A stretch of 64,000 nucleotides of DNA from positions 496,001 to 560,000 of the forward strand of contig JAGKQI010000090.1 in the NCBI GenBank assembly GCA_018806915.1. The letters run 5' to 3'. Position 1 is the first letter of the stretch, and each line of letters opens with the position of its first letter. The translations under genes were made by a program, and so were the position numbers. The notes below the pieces were generated by a model. It saw only the letters and a program-made list of their open reading frames with translations, searched no databases and was not told where the DNA came from. This DNA is from Phytophthora colocasiae. Taxonomy: Eukaryota > Oomycota > Peronosporomycetes > Peronosporales > Peronosporaceae. Shown here in pieces: positions 31,315-40,612 of this stretch.

Positions 31315-31884
31315 CTACACCTCTTCGTGCGACTGCATCACGCCAAACCGATTTCGGTTAGCATGATCACGTAGGAACGCGCTCAGTATGGCTCCACAGT
31401 TAAGATCAGCTTCGTCGACCCAAGTTGGTTCATCATAACCGACCCAGTGCACCAGGAATTCACGATAGATCCGGCCGTAGCGAGTCCGTTTCCCACTTCG
31501 CATGTCCGAGATCCGTTCGACCTCGTACTCGTCGGCATCCAGATCTGGGACCCAACTGTCCTCCGGAAGGAGGATTTCATCGAAATCTAGCCGATCTGCT
31601 TCATCCACAGTCAACTCGACCCGCGGTCGATCCGGAAAATTCCGCACCAGCTTTAGCTTAGAAACATGGACCACTGGAAAGATATGGTAATCAGATCCCG
31701 CGATCTCCAGCTTGATCGTGAATTCGTTGAGCTTCTCTGCAACACGGAACGGGCCGTGCCAAAGGTGAGCGAGTTTACGTGCATACCCTTCCTTCACACG
31801 ATCTAGGTATAGCCAAACTCGTGATCCAGCTTCCGATCTGATGCGGATCGACATCCTCATTGTGCCGATCGGCTCGATCTGCAA
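31315..31884 (-). CDS. Integrase C-terminal region with chromodomain
   Basis: End of the pol polyprotein. It has the conserved barrel region (SRVWLYLDRVKEG, KLAHLWHGPFRVAEK and YHIFPVVHVSKLK), typical of Ty3/gypsy integrase C termini. It then has a chromodomain: YEVERISDMR, then REFLVHWVGYDEPTWVDEADL. Chromodomains direct integration of chromoviruses to particular chromatin. The frame connects to the integrase core through shifts near 31,880. Confidence 0.85.
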   Translation of the reverse strand: MQIEPIGTMRMSIRIRSEAGSRVWLYLDRVKEGYARKLAHLWHGPFRVAEKLNEFTIKLEIAGSDYHIFPVVHVSKLKLVRNFPDRPRVELTVDEADRLDFDEILLPEDSWVPDLDADEYEVERISDMRSGKRTRYGRIYREFLVHWVGYDEPTWVDEADLNCGAILSAFLRDHANRNRFGVMQSHEEV

Positions 31885-33011
31885 TCGCCTCTCGTAGTCT
31901 GGCGTTGACCTGCTCTCGCGACTGCTGGTAGTATCTCTGAACCCGATACCTCACCGTCTTGGATCGCGATCGTGGCGTCTGGTCGATCCGATCGGGATCG
32001 TTGCCTCCAACGTCGATCTCGGATCCCATCCATGTACCAGGTAATGAGGGGTATCTCCCCGAACCCGATCGTGAGCCGTATTAATGGCGAACGTCAGTCT
32101 CCCTCCGCGTATTCATCCCAGTCCTTCTGATCGAGATCTTGAACATACATCTTGATCGCCCTAGTCGCCGTTTGCACCATCCGTTCCGCAGTCCCGTTGG
32201 CTTGCGGCCCGGTAAGCCATCGTCGCCCGTTGTCGCTGCCCCAGGATCTTATTAAACGATCTGAAGAAGTCGGACATGAAACCCGGTTCTCGATCGTGCC
32301 TGATCATCTCGCTAGCACCAAATCTGCGGAACACGCATTCTTCATAAGATTCCGCGACGGTCTGGGCCGGGAGGAACTGGCCTTTGCGATCACATATCCC
32401 GTGAACAGATCGACCCAGATCAGTAGTTCGGTGTTGCCTTTGTTGGATCTGGGCAGAGAAGGTATGTGATCCATTGCTATGATCTGGAATGGGTATGTCG
32501 CCTGCAGATTCCCCGGCGACTCGCCCCGGATCGTGGGTCTCCCCTTCCCGGTCTCACAATCTACACACTCGCCTACGTATCGCTGCACGCTCCGATATAA
32601 TCCCCTCCAGTGGAAATGATCTCGGATCCGCTGATAAGTGCGTCCGATCCCCTGATGTCCCCCTTCCAGAGTCGTATGATAGTGGTGGAGGACATCCTGC
32701 TGTAGCGTTTCTGGAACTACAAGTCTCATCAGGCGATCGCGATCACCTCTTGATCTCGGCCCTGGTGGGCAGTAAAACAGCAGATCTTGTTCATCTACCT
32801 CGTACTCGGAGGCGATCTTGGCGTAGGATCCGGATTCGGCTCGAGTAAGATCCGCGATCTGCCCAGCCAGGTACCTCTTTAGTCCGGCGATCCAGACCTC
32901 CTCGTCCTGGGCTCGCCTGATCCGATCAATCCGCATCTCCCGGATCAGTTCCTCTCGCAGGACAGCGGCACCAGGTCGCGCTCGGGCTGCACGCGTGGCT
33001 ACTGCCGACAC
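31885..33011 (-). CDS. Integrase core (zinc finger and DDE domain), frameshifted
   Basis: The frame 33011-32304 has the H2C2 zinc-binding region (HYHTTLEGGHQGIGRTY...CVDCETGKGR) and the first catalytic Asp in IAMDHIPSLPRSNKG. The second Asp (RHDREPGFMSDFF, near 32,270) and the Glu (NGTAERMVQ, near 32,185) follow in other frames, with one-base shifts near 32,330 and 32,210. All three catalytic residues survive. Confidence 0.85.
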
Positions 33012-33032
33012 TTGTGCAGTTCGATCTTCAAC

Positions 33033-34640
33033 TCAAGGGGCCAACACCTCATCAAGCCGATTTAGGGTGATCAGATCGCACCGATCTGCCTCATCGTGGA
33101 CCTCGATCCCGCTTCCTCGCTGCAGTGCGGCACTCGCCAAGCTATCTGCGCTCCCATTCCAGTCTCTCTTCACATGGACCAGCTCATGATCTCCCCAATT
33201 CCGCAAGTGATCTAGCACCTTCTGTTTCAGTAACGTCAATCCTGGCGCCTTGCAGTCGATCTCGCCCCGGACTTGTCGGATCACCAGATTCGAATCGCCA
33301 CAAACGACCAAACGACGGCGTTCTAACTGTGCGATCATGCCAAGACCTAGCAAGAGTCCACGGTATTCCGCTTCATTGACAGTAAGGCTTTCAGCATAAT
33401 CCGATCTAGCCTTGATCACTTTCCACTCTGGTAAACTCCACACGATCGCGCTGAAAGCGCCTCCTCCTCGTTTCACGCGTGCCGATCCGTCGAAACTTAT
33501 AACCCATAACTCCTCATCTGGGACTACGGTGGGGATCGGCATCTGGATCCGACGTTTTGGCTCCTTTCGTGGCGCGATCGCGATCAGGGCTTCGTCGATC
33601 TCCGATCTGGGCGTTATGTTAGCCTCGATCGCCCCCAGTATTTCATCCTCCCCCTTCGTACACTTCGTGATCTCGAGTGTCCACGGGGACAGAAGAGCAG
33701 ACCATTGTCCCAGACGTCCTTGGAGGCCGGCAGACTTGAACAGCCAGGCAAGCGTTGAGTGTCGGGTTAGGACCTTGATCCGACGTCCCACCAACAAGGT
33801 GTAGTGTAGATCCAAGATCCGAAGTAGAGCTAACACCTCCTTTTCGGCAACATTATAATTCAGCTCGTTGGTCTTCAAGGTTCGGCTGGCAAACGCGACC
33901 GGGTGATAGATCTGGTCGTGTTCCTGCATTAGTGCGGCGGAAATCGCCCAGTCACTAGCGTACACGATCACCACGGGTAACTTCGTCGTGTCGAAGTGGC
34001 GAAGGATCGGGGTCGACGCGATCTTGGTCTTCAAGGCTGTAAACGCCCTGTATGCCCTACCCCACCTCTCGTCACCAGTCTTTAGGCCCAGGTTGGTTCC
34101 GATCTCGCTTGAACAGGGTGAAGACATCGCCCCCAAGTCAGGATCCGTTGTACTATCGCTTCTTTGAGTCGGCTCGCTTGAACAGGGTGAAGACATCGAC
34201 CCCAAGTCAGGATCCGTTGTACTATCGCTTCTTTGAGTCGGGATATCTAGCGATCTATCCCGATCCGACTTAAGCGCGACGGGATCTTGAGTGATCAGGT
34301 CCATGCTATCCATGATCTTTCGTAGATCTGGTCGCTTCTTCAGTTCTGCGAACTCCACCTCACGTAGTTCATATAGGACCGATGCATAGATCGCATAATC
34401 CTCGATGAACCGACTATAGTAATTCAAACTTCCAAGGAACGATTGCATGGATCGGAGTGATCCAGGGAATGGTAGATCCGTCAGAGACTTCAGGTCCTTC
34501 GGGTTTGCCTCCAATCCATCGATCGACACTTTGTGTCCGAGATATTCCACCTTATCCATGCCCCAGAAGCTCTTTGCCACACTGATCGAGAGATTCCACT
34601 TATCGCAGGCCTCCAATAGGCCTTCCACCCGATCGCACAT
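33033..34640 (-). CDS. RT thumb, RNase H (degenerate) and second RNase H
   Basis: Starts in the reverse-transcriptase thumb (KVEYLGHKVSIDGLEANP, FLGSLNYYSRFI). After a duplicated Ser/Thr-rich spacer comes the element's own RNase H: YASDWAISAALMQ (Asp) and NVAEKEVLALLR (Glu). In this domain the usual TDH is TRH (LTRHSTLAWL), so a catalytic Asp is lost. A second RNase H follows, like the cellular/archaeal type: SFDGSARVKRGGGAF, NEAEYRGLLLGL, VVCGDSNLVIRQVRGE and HVKRDWNGSADSLA, with all four acidic residues present. The second domain can plausibly replace the first. Confidence 0.88.
   Translation of the reverse strand: MCDRVEGLLEACDKWNLSISVAKSFWGMDKVEYLGHKVSIDGLEANPKDLKSLTDLPFPGSLRSMQSFLGSLNYYSRFIEDYAIYASVLYELREVEFAELKKRPDLRKIMDSMDLITQDPVALKSDRDRSLDIPTQRSDSTTDPDLGSMSSPCSSEPTQRSDSTTDPDLGAMSSPCSSEIGTNLGLKTGDERWGRAYRAFTALKTKIASTPILRHFDTTKLPVVIVYASDWAISAALMQEHDQIYHPVAFASRTLKTNELNYNVAEKEVLALLRILDLHYTLLVGRRIKVLTRHSTLAWLFKSAGLQGRLGQWSALLSPWTLEITKCTKGEDEILGAIEANITPRSEIDEALIAIAPRKEPKRRIQMPIPTVVPDEELWVISFDGSARVKRGGGAFSAIVWSLPEWKVIKARSDYAESLTVNEAEYRGLLLGLGMIAQLERRRLVVCGDSNLVIRQVRGEIDCKAPGLTLLKQKVLDHLRNWGDHELVHVKRDWNGSADSLASAALQRGSGIEVHDEADRCDLITLNRLDEVLAP
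34104..34241. repeat. 69-bp in-frame tandem duplication in pol
   Basis: Two nearly identical 69-bp units (34104-34172 and 34173-34241) encode two copies of a 23-aa segment (TQRSDSTTDPDLG...). They lie between the RT thumb and the first RNase H. The unit length keeps the frame. Confidence 0.93.
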
Positions 34641-35679
34641 TTTGATCCCATGATCCAGCCGTGATCAAGATATCGTCGATGTATGATCTCCGACCTAGCA
34701 CCGACGGACGACCGGGATCTTCCGGGATCCCTGATTCGAACACATCCGCAGAGCCTTCCACATCTCCGGACTGGGAGATCTTCAGAAATCCATATAGGGC
34801 ATTGTCCACAAGGCGTTGATAGATCTGAGGAGCGTTCTTCAGCCCGAACGGCATGCGATTCCACTCGAAAAGGCCAAATGGAGTGATGAAAGCCGAGACC
34901 GCGCGAGCTCGATCGGTCATTGATACGACCCAGAATCCACTCGCCATGTCTAATGAACAATACCACAGAACCTTGTCAAGATCTTCTAACAGGTCATTGA
35001 TCAAAGGCATCGGGTAGATCATCAGCCTTGTGAGACCGTTCACCAGCCGATAATCGATACATAGTCGGATGTCTACACCGTTCTTCTTGATGATCACCAC
35101 GATCGGAGATGCCCATGGCGATGTCGATGGCCGAATGATCTTGGCAGCTAGGAGTCCTTTGATAAGATCCGATACTTTCTCGCGAAACTGTGGCGCCACC
35201 TTTCGGACTCGTTGTGCGATCGGCTTTGCATCACCCACGTCGATATCGCATATAACACCCTTGGCCGCTGGAGGAAGTGCGTTTCCCTTTCCGATCAGGA
35301 GATGTCGCTTCTTCCAAATAATCTGTCGAAGTTTCTCGATCTCCTCCGGGGTAGCCGATCCCGGATTCCCTACTTGCAGATCTTCAATCCTGACTTCTTC
35401 GGTGGTGGAGATCTGGATCTCTGGTACTACTGCGAGATTATCGGCTAGATCTTCGGTCGAAAAATCACCACTTTCGTGTAAGTGGGTCTGATCAGCGTTC
35501 TCGATCCCTTCAGGAGATGTCGGATCCGGTTCATCCGTTGATTGATCACGCAGCCTATCGTCCTTGGCTGTCAAGATCAGGGTGTCTTTAACCCTGGGGA
35601 CGGCATCGGCGTCGGATTCATGTTTGATCTCGATTTGAAAATCTGGTTTTTCTGTTTTTCCTCGATCTCTTCTTCGCAT
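34600..35679 (-). CDS. Reverse transcriptase, fingers and palm
   Basis: Ty3/gypsy reverse transcriptase. Motifs in order are SPWASPIVVIIKKNG, RLCIDYRLVNGLT, WYCSLDMASGFWVV (first catalytic Asp), FEWNRMPFGLKNAPQIYQ and SYIDDILIT (the Asp-Asp pair). It breaks just after the palm (near 34,640) by one extra base in a run of A. The thumb continues in the next frame (33033-34640). A programmed shift is possible but a simple indel is likelier. Confidence 0.9.
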   Translation of the reverse strand: MRRRDRGKTEKPDFQIEIKHESDADAVPRVKDTLILTAKDDRLRDQSTDEPDPTSPEGIENADQTHLHESGDFSTEDLADNLAVVPEIQISTTEEVRIEDLQVGNPGSATPEEIEKLRQIIWKKRHLLIGKGNALPPAAKGVICDIDVGDAKPIAQRVRKVAPQFREKVSDLIKGLLAAKIIRPSTSPWASPIVVIIKKNGVDIRLCIDYRLVNGLTRLMIYPMPLINDLLEDLDKVLWYCSLDMASGFWVVSMTDRARAVSAFITPFGLFEWNRMPFGLKNAPQIYQRLVDNALYGFLKISQSGDVEGSADVFESGIPEDPGRPSVLGRRSYIDDILITAGSWDQNVRSGGRPIGGLR

Positions 35680-35727
35680 GTCCGATCTGTCCGATCTGGG
35701 GCCTGATCTGGCAAGCTCTCATTCGTC

Positions 35728-36849
35728 TCAGTCTCCACCGCCCCCAGCTTCGCCACTCGGGGTCTTGTCGGAACTGATCGTGATCGGTGGGGTATCCATG
35801 GGATCCGGTTGGGGATCGATGAATGCGACCTTGACTTCGGCTGTATCGGTTGGTGATCGCGGTTCCGGTGTCGATATTGGTGCAGGATCAGGGTCGGTCC
35901 TGGTTGCCCCACCTCGGCGGAGTATGGATCGCGGCGTAACGTAGGTCGGCCGTTCGACCGACGGTAAGGGGATCTCCACGGATTCCTGATGTTCTGGTCT
36001 TGCGTCCACAGTCGCTTCTAGAGCTAGATTCTGCCACTCCATGTAACGTCGGGATCCGATCGACACAAACCCGGGGAATCGAGGCACTTTTTCCTGATCA
36101 AGTACCATTCCAACATGTAATCTGTGATCCAGTCGTAAAATCTTCTCGCTCAAGTTCGTGATCACTAAGTACCGAGTTCGGCCGGGTCCATTCACCACTG
36201 TAGGTACCCATTGGTCGCCTCTGGTCACCCACAATTTTTCTGTCGCCGATAATTTCACTCTCGATGCGATCTCTTCAGATCCCCCAACTGGGATATGTAG
36301 ATCTTCCTCCAATTTTAACGATCTTACCTTCTCCCCGTATAATCTCTTGCGACCACTAAGTGGGATCCCCACTTCATTAGGTAAGCACATCGATCCCTTC
36401 GCCAGATCCATCCGGACTCCAGCCGGGATCATGAAATCCATACCCAGGATCGCATCTTGCCCGGATAGATCCCCGATCCAAATATCTAAAAAGTAGACCA
36501 AGTATCCCGCAAGCGTGATCTTGATCCTCGTTCTTCCCTCGGTGGTGTACACATTATCACCGATCCCAACACACTCCTGTCTCTGACTAGTGTCAAAGTG
36601 GCACCCAACCTTACGAGCAAAGGCGGTATCCAAGATGGATACCTCGGCGCCAGTGTCCAGGAGCAAGATCGCTCTTTCGTGATTGATCTTGCCTGAGATC
36701 TTGGCTTGGCGGAACCATTTTCCGGGTGCGTGGTATTTCCAATACCCCCTGGACTCTCCTTCCTTGAGATCCAGAGCCACTTCCGCACCAGATCGAGAGA
36801 ACTCATCGATCCGGGGAAGACTCGCGATCTTAGCAGTATACGAATGCAA
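35728..36849 (-). CDS. Retroviral-type aspartic protease region
   Basis: ILLLDTGAEVSILD carries the DTG active site. It is followed by the flap and ILGMDFM, in the usual gag-protease-RT position. The C-terminal extension is Pro/Thr-rich and runs toward the reverse transcriptase. The retrovirus-like protease would process the polyprotein as a dimer. Confidence 0.85.
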   Translation of the reverse strand: MHSYTAKIASLPRIDEFSRSGAEVALDLKEGESRGYWKYHAPGKWFRQAKISGKINHERAILLLDTGAEVSILDTAFARKVGCHFDTSQRQECVGIGDNVYTTEGRTRIKITLAGYLVYFLDIWIGDLSGQDAILGMDFMIPAGVRMDLAKGSMCLPNEVGIPLSGRKRLYGEKVRSLKLEEDLHIPVGGSEEIASRVKLSATEKLWVTRGDQWVPTVVNGPGRTRYLVITNLSEKILRLDHRLHVGMVLDQEKVPRFPGFVSIGSRRYMEWQNLALEATVDARPEHQESVEIPLPSVERPTYVTPRSILRRGGATRTDPDPAPISTPEPRSPTDTAEVKVAFIDPQPDPMDTPPITISSDKTPSGEAGGGGD

Positions 36850-36919
36850 CTTACATGTATTACCGCGCAGATCCGAATTCTCCTATCTTGATCTCTCGAT
36901 TTCTTGTTCACATATGCAT

Positions 36920-37290
36920 AGATGCAGTACTCAGAACGCTCGGCTCGTACCGGTTTCCAAACCGGCGAGCGTCCTAGTTTAACATCTTCTCCACCTTCTC
37001 GGAGGAACAATCCGGCATGTCGGGTCGGGTCGTACCACTTGCGGATCTGGTTGTAGAATTCTTCCATGGGGCATTCTCCAGCTTCATGGATCTCCCCACA
37101 ACCACGGCAGGTATACAGACAGCGATCCGTTGGGTGACCCTCTTCCCGCACTTTTCACAAGTTAGACGTCTCCAGCAGTCCAGATCCGTATGCTTCCGCG
37201 ATCCACAGTGTGAACAGCGACCTCGATCGTGGTCTGACGTACCCCTGCGATCCGCGATCCGGCCTCGATCTTGCGCGTTCACCTGCGATC
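36920..37290 (-). CDS. Gag nucleocapsid, three zinc knuckles
   Basis: Reads, across a one-base shift near 37,143, CSHCGSRKHTDLDC, then CEKCG...HPTDRC, then CRGCGEIHEAGEC. These are three CCHC-type RNA-binding knuckles between capsid and protease. The overlapping 37279/37282 junction with the upstream gag frame is a stop-start overlap. Confidence 0.8.
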
Positions 37291-38160
37291 GCGACTGATC
37301 CTGTTGGTGGGGAACGCCCCAGTGCCGATCTGCTTGTCTTCCGACGCGGCAAGATATATCCTCCGGAGATCGCCTTCAGAATCGGATCCGTCCGATCCGG
37401 ATACTTCCTCTGATTTCCGAGCTCGGATCTTGGGCTTGGATCGCCCGTACCACCGCTCGGGTGGGTGCCGCCGGGGCACTGGCCGGTGCCTTTGTCTGTA
37501 CTTCGATCCGAACGCAGATTTACGTTGTCTGCTTTTCGCCCGTTCCCGGGCACGAAGTACCTCCTCCAGTTCATCGACGTCGCTCAGTCGGAGTAGGGTC
37601 AGCCGATCAGCTAACTCCGGATCTCCCAATGTCTCGATGTAGTGGTCTACATGTTCCCGGCGGGCCTTAGGGCTCCCATCCTTGATCTTCAGTCTAGCAC
37701 GTAAAGCCGCCACGTTGAGCCGGTAGAGGTAATCAAGGGGAGTTTCTTCCGATCGCTTGCGAGCGTGATAGTATTGCCACGCGACCGACATACCCAACCC
37801 ACAATACTGGGTCTGGAAACTGTCCAGCAGATCCGCCCACTTGGTTTTCGTCGTTCGACTGAGCTGCCTGTACCAGTTCTTTGCCGGTCCCACCATCAGA
37901 TCTGCAAACGTGAGGCATTTTTCTTCTTCCGTAGCCTGATCACGCTGGAACGCTGACTTGACCTTACTGATCCAGGCCCGAGCGCGATCTTCGTCCAGAT
38001 CTTTACCCGCAAAATCTTTCAGATCTGAGATTGCTGAGATCCGGACCCGCTGGATCATCGACGATCCTCCTTGACCGATCGCCGCGGATGCGATCGCTGC
38101 TCGGCTCGACATCTGTCCACCGGAACTTGGTATGCCCATATCGTCCGGATCGTATTCCAT
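37279..38160 (-). CDS. Gag capsid domain
   Basis: The retrotransposon Gag pattern is clear: FAGKDLDEDRARAWISKVKS, then LMVGPAKNWYRQLSRTTKTKW, LLDSFQTQYC and ETPLDYLYRLN, followed by a basic region (RARERAKSRQRK). It is preceded by another frame (38003-38908) that supplies the N-terminal part. Confidence 0.85.
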   Translation of the reverse strand: MEYDPDDMGIPSSGGQMSSRAAIASAAIGQGGSSMIQRVRISAISDLKDFAGKDLDEDRARAWISKVKSAFQRDQATEEEKCLTFADLMVGPAKNWYRQLSRTTKTKWADLLDSFQTQYCGLGMSVAWQYYHARKRSEETPLDYLYRLNVAALRARLKIKDGSPKARREHVDHYIETLGDPELADRLTLLRLSDVDELEEVLRARERAKSRQRKSAFGSKYRQRHRPVPRRHPPERWYGRSKPKIRARKSEEVSGSDGSDSEGDLRRIYLAASEDKQIGTGAFPTNRISRDRR

Positions 38161-38908
38161 GCATCCGGATCCGAGGCCGTAACGGACTCCATTTCAACAT
38201 CCAACTCCCTTTGATCGGCGATCGGGGTGTCGCGAGATTCCGTTCTTTTAAGAAACGATCCATCGCCATTTGAAAGTAGTCGTCCAGCTTGTTGCTCGAT
38301 CCCGTGGAATTAGTCGTCGGCGCGGTCTGGTCTGTCCGGGTCCGGCGATTTTCTTGCTGATCAGGTGTCTTAGCCTCCAGTTTCGTGGCCATCGATCGTG
38401 TATCTTGTTTCTTCATACGCGATTTCACAAATTTGGCACCGGAGGGGCCTAACGACATGCGTTGCAGCCTTCTCGGGCTGTCGGAATCTGGTTCCGAGGT
38501 CGCTGACGCGTAGCATGACGATCCAGTCTGATAACCTAGATCGGGCGTCAGTGGGCGTTCGCCGACCAAGACTTTGAGAGAGTTGAATAGGTCATGGGTT
38601 GCATACTGAATCGCTTCCAGTTCCAGGTCAAATAGAGAGTTTGGGTCGAATTCTCCAGCCACTAAACCAGCCTCTTGGAGCAGATCAAGTAGAATCTTCA
38701 CCGCGTTCAGGCGGTCCGAGCTAGTCCGGGGTTTCGACACTGGGCCGGTGAGGTTACCGATCTGGCGGACTTGTATGATCGTAAGAACGGGGTCGTTAAG
38801 CAAGGTCTCGCTTAGCATCTTCCTGTAATAGGCCTGCTCGATCGCGTCCTTGGTAATCGTCGATCCCGGGCTGATCATGTCTTCTGGCTCTGAGTCTGGA
38901 GCTTTCAA
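38003..38908 (-). CDS. Gag N-terminal region
   Basis: The frame begins near ATG 38908. Its first 270 or so residues are acidic/Ser-rich with helical segments (DDYFQMAMDRFLKERN at the end). It overlaps the capsid frame and becomes meaningless after about 38,170, so a frameshift joins the two. No domain is recognised in it. Confidence 0.6.
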   Translation of the reverse strand: MKAPDSEPEDMISPGSTITKDAIEQAYYRKMLSETLLNDPVLTIIQVRQIGNLTGPVSKPRTSSDRLNAVKILLDLLQEAGLVAGEFDPNSLFDLELEAIQYATHDLFNSLKVLVGERPLTPDLGYQTGSSCYASATSEPDSDSPRRLQRMSLGPSGAKFVKSRMKKQDTRSMATKLEAKTPDQQENRRTRTDQTAPTTNSTGSSNKLDDYFQMAMDRFLKERNLATPRSPIKGSWMLKWSPLRPRIRMHGIRSGRYGHTKFRWTDVEPSSDRIRGDRSRRIVDDPAGPDLSNLRSERFCG

Positions 38909-39283
38909 TTTCGTCCGGGTGCTCTTGATCTTCTTTTTCTTGGTCGATCTTGAGGCAACAGTGGACTTGGTGAGCAGATTAGGTTTCAGCTTTGCTGATT
39001 CCTTATCGCTCGTGTGCGGATCTCGATTCTCATCGAGATCCGCGGTGGGCCTCGAAGGGCCTTGGGAGGGAATTCGAGGTTTTTCTTCAAGATCTGGATT
39101 GCGATCCAGGTCTGCCTCGTGCCTGTCAGTAGAGATCCTCCCAGAACTCTGCTGATCTGTGGATCTTTCCTGTTTTCAGTGGTGCCTCCGCCGATCCAAC
39201 ATTCGTAGGCACTTCTTCCCCTTGTTCTTCCTTAATCTTGACATCTTCTTGGGACTCACGGTGATATCCGAAGTCACCAGAAG
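38909..39283. other. Retrotransposon 5' leader
   Basis: Lies between the primer-binding site and gag. No coding motif recognised; presumably the untranslated leader with packaging signals. Confidence 0.4.
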
Positions 39284-39301
39284 ATCCGGGCACGCGCACC
39301 A
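39284..39301 (-). promoter_or_regulatory. Putative primer-binding site
   Basis: On the minus strand the bases just inside the 5' LTR read TGGTGCGCGTGCCCGG. A TGG beginning 1-2 bases after the LTR is the usual start of a tRNA primer site. The tRNA was not identified. Confidence 0.5.
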
Positions 39302-39302
39302 T

Positions 39303-40612
39303 TGTGGTGGAGCGGATCTGGCCAAAATCTGGTTGAGGCCGATCGCGATCGCCACTTGCGCCCAGACACCGACTAACGGAGGGGGTCCCCCGATGATCCG
39401 TGATCTTGCTGCGTGTAGTGTTCACCTTGTGTACCCGTCGGTAGGCGGGTTACGCTCTTCCAGGTGACTTCTGAAGATGTCTTGGGACGAGAAGAATGTC
39501 TTGGGTGACGTAGGGGGTGTGAGATAGCGTGGGAATACTTCACTCTACCTCGGAGGGGTTGATCCGGGTCACAGGCGAGTTCTCGAGCCTTGATCCGGTC
39601 ACCTGGTCTTCGATCCAGGTCTTCCAAAGGTCCAATGTTGGGGATCTGATCCCTTCCTTTACGATGCTTGCCGCTTCCTATAGCGGGTGTCTTGATGGGT
39701 TGAGAGTCGACGAGATCGTCAGGCCAAGCAGCCAATTCCTTCCGATCCGTAGTTCGCACGTAAAGGAAAGATCACTAGATAGGGTAAAACTGGCCAATGT
39801 ATTATCCAGAATTAACCTCTATGCTAGATCTCTTCTCCTTACCTTCTTGATGCCGGGGGGCCAATGTAATTCCCAGTTCCGGTCTTGAACGAAGGCACTT
39901 GTGATGTCCAGAGCAAATTCGATTCTGTTTATGGTTATTCCTATGTCTACTAGCCCCATCCTCATCTGCTATCCTACGATTACCTGACATCCGGCTACAC
40001 AGCTGCCCTTCCGATCTTCGATCTTGATCTCACCTAACCCCTGATCGCGATCTCGATCTGGCGATCAGCCGATCTCGGTCAACCATCTCGGTCATCGATC
40101 TTGGTCCACCGTCTTGAACAATGATCCCGATCAGCAGCCTTCATACTTGATCTCGCGTGCCTGCGTCGTCGACATTCCAGGTCTTGAGCTTCCCAGACTT
40201 GATCACCACTCCCCACGCGACTAACACTGCCATCAGGTCCCCTCGGCAGCATCTCACGGTTATGTTGTCACCGGCCCACCATAGATCACACCGATCCCGA
40301 CCCTCTGCCGCCTTGATCTCCTTCTCATGCGACCTCAGGCAAGGCGCCCTTTTCTCCTCCGACCCTGAGCCGCCACGCGGGACCGCACGACGGGTTCTCC
40401 AATCACTTAGTCTCACTTGACCAAGACGCCATCCATTCATCGCTGGCGAGATCCAGACGAACATCGATCTGGATCCATTCGTCAGCCATCGTTCGCGCAA
40501 TCTGGGGTCATCAACTGACATCTTGCTTCGCCAGAGGCCCCTGTCGCTTGATCCGACTCTCTTAGGGCCTGACGTTGCCTTTTCTCGGATTTCTTATTCG
40601 CGCTTCACCACA
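39303..40612 (-). repeat. 5' LTR (right)
   Basis: 1310 bp, nearly identical to the left LTR apart from the missing block of about 48 bp and a few substitutions (for example near 39,765). It ends at 40612 against the CCGC duplication. Confidence 0.93.

Larger units (their letters stand above)
26871..40612 (-). mobile_element. Ty3/gypsy LTR retrotransposon, 13.7 kb, chromodomain and dual RNase H
   Basis: The LTRs (26871-28228 and 39303-40612) begin TGTGGTG and end CACCACA. The 4-bp CCGC lies before and after the element (26867-26870 and 40613-40616), and Crypton 2 coding sequence joins across it. The order on the minus strand is gag, zinc knuckles, protease, reverse transcriptase, RNase H, second RNase H, integrase, chromodomain, then an opposite-strand accessory gene, then the 3' LTR. 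The LTRs differ by one block of about 48 bp plus a handful of substitutions, so the insertion is young. Nevertheless several single-base frameshifts run through gag-pol. Two RNase H domains in one element have been described for plant Tat and some oomycete elements. Confidence 0.95.

Noticed and set aside
36158..36496. Open plus-strand frames opposite gag-pol (also around 31.5, 32.5, 35.1 and 37.3 kb)
   Set aside because: They mirror GATC-rich pol codons, are short and lack initiator motifs; unlike the gene at 28,354 they look like shadows.
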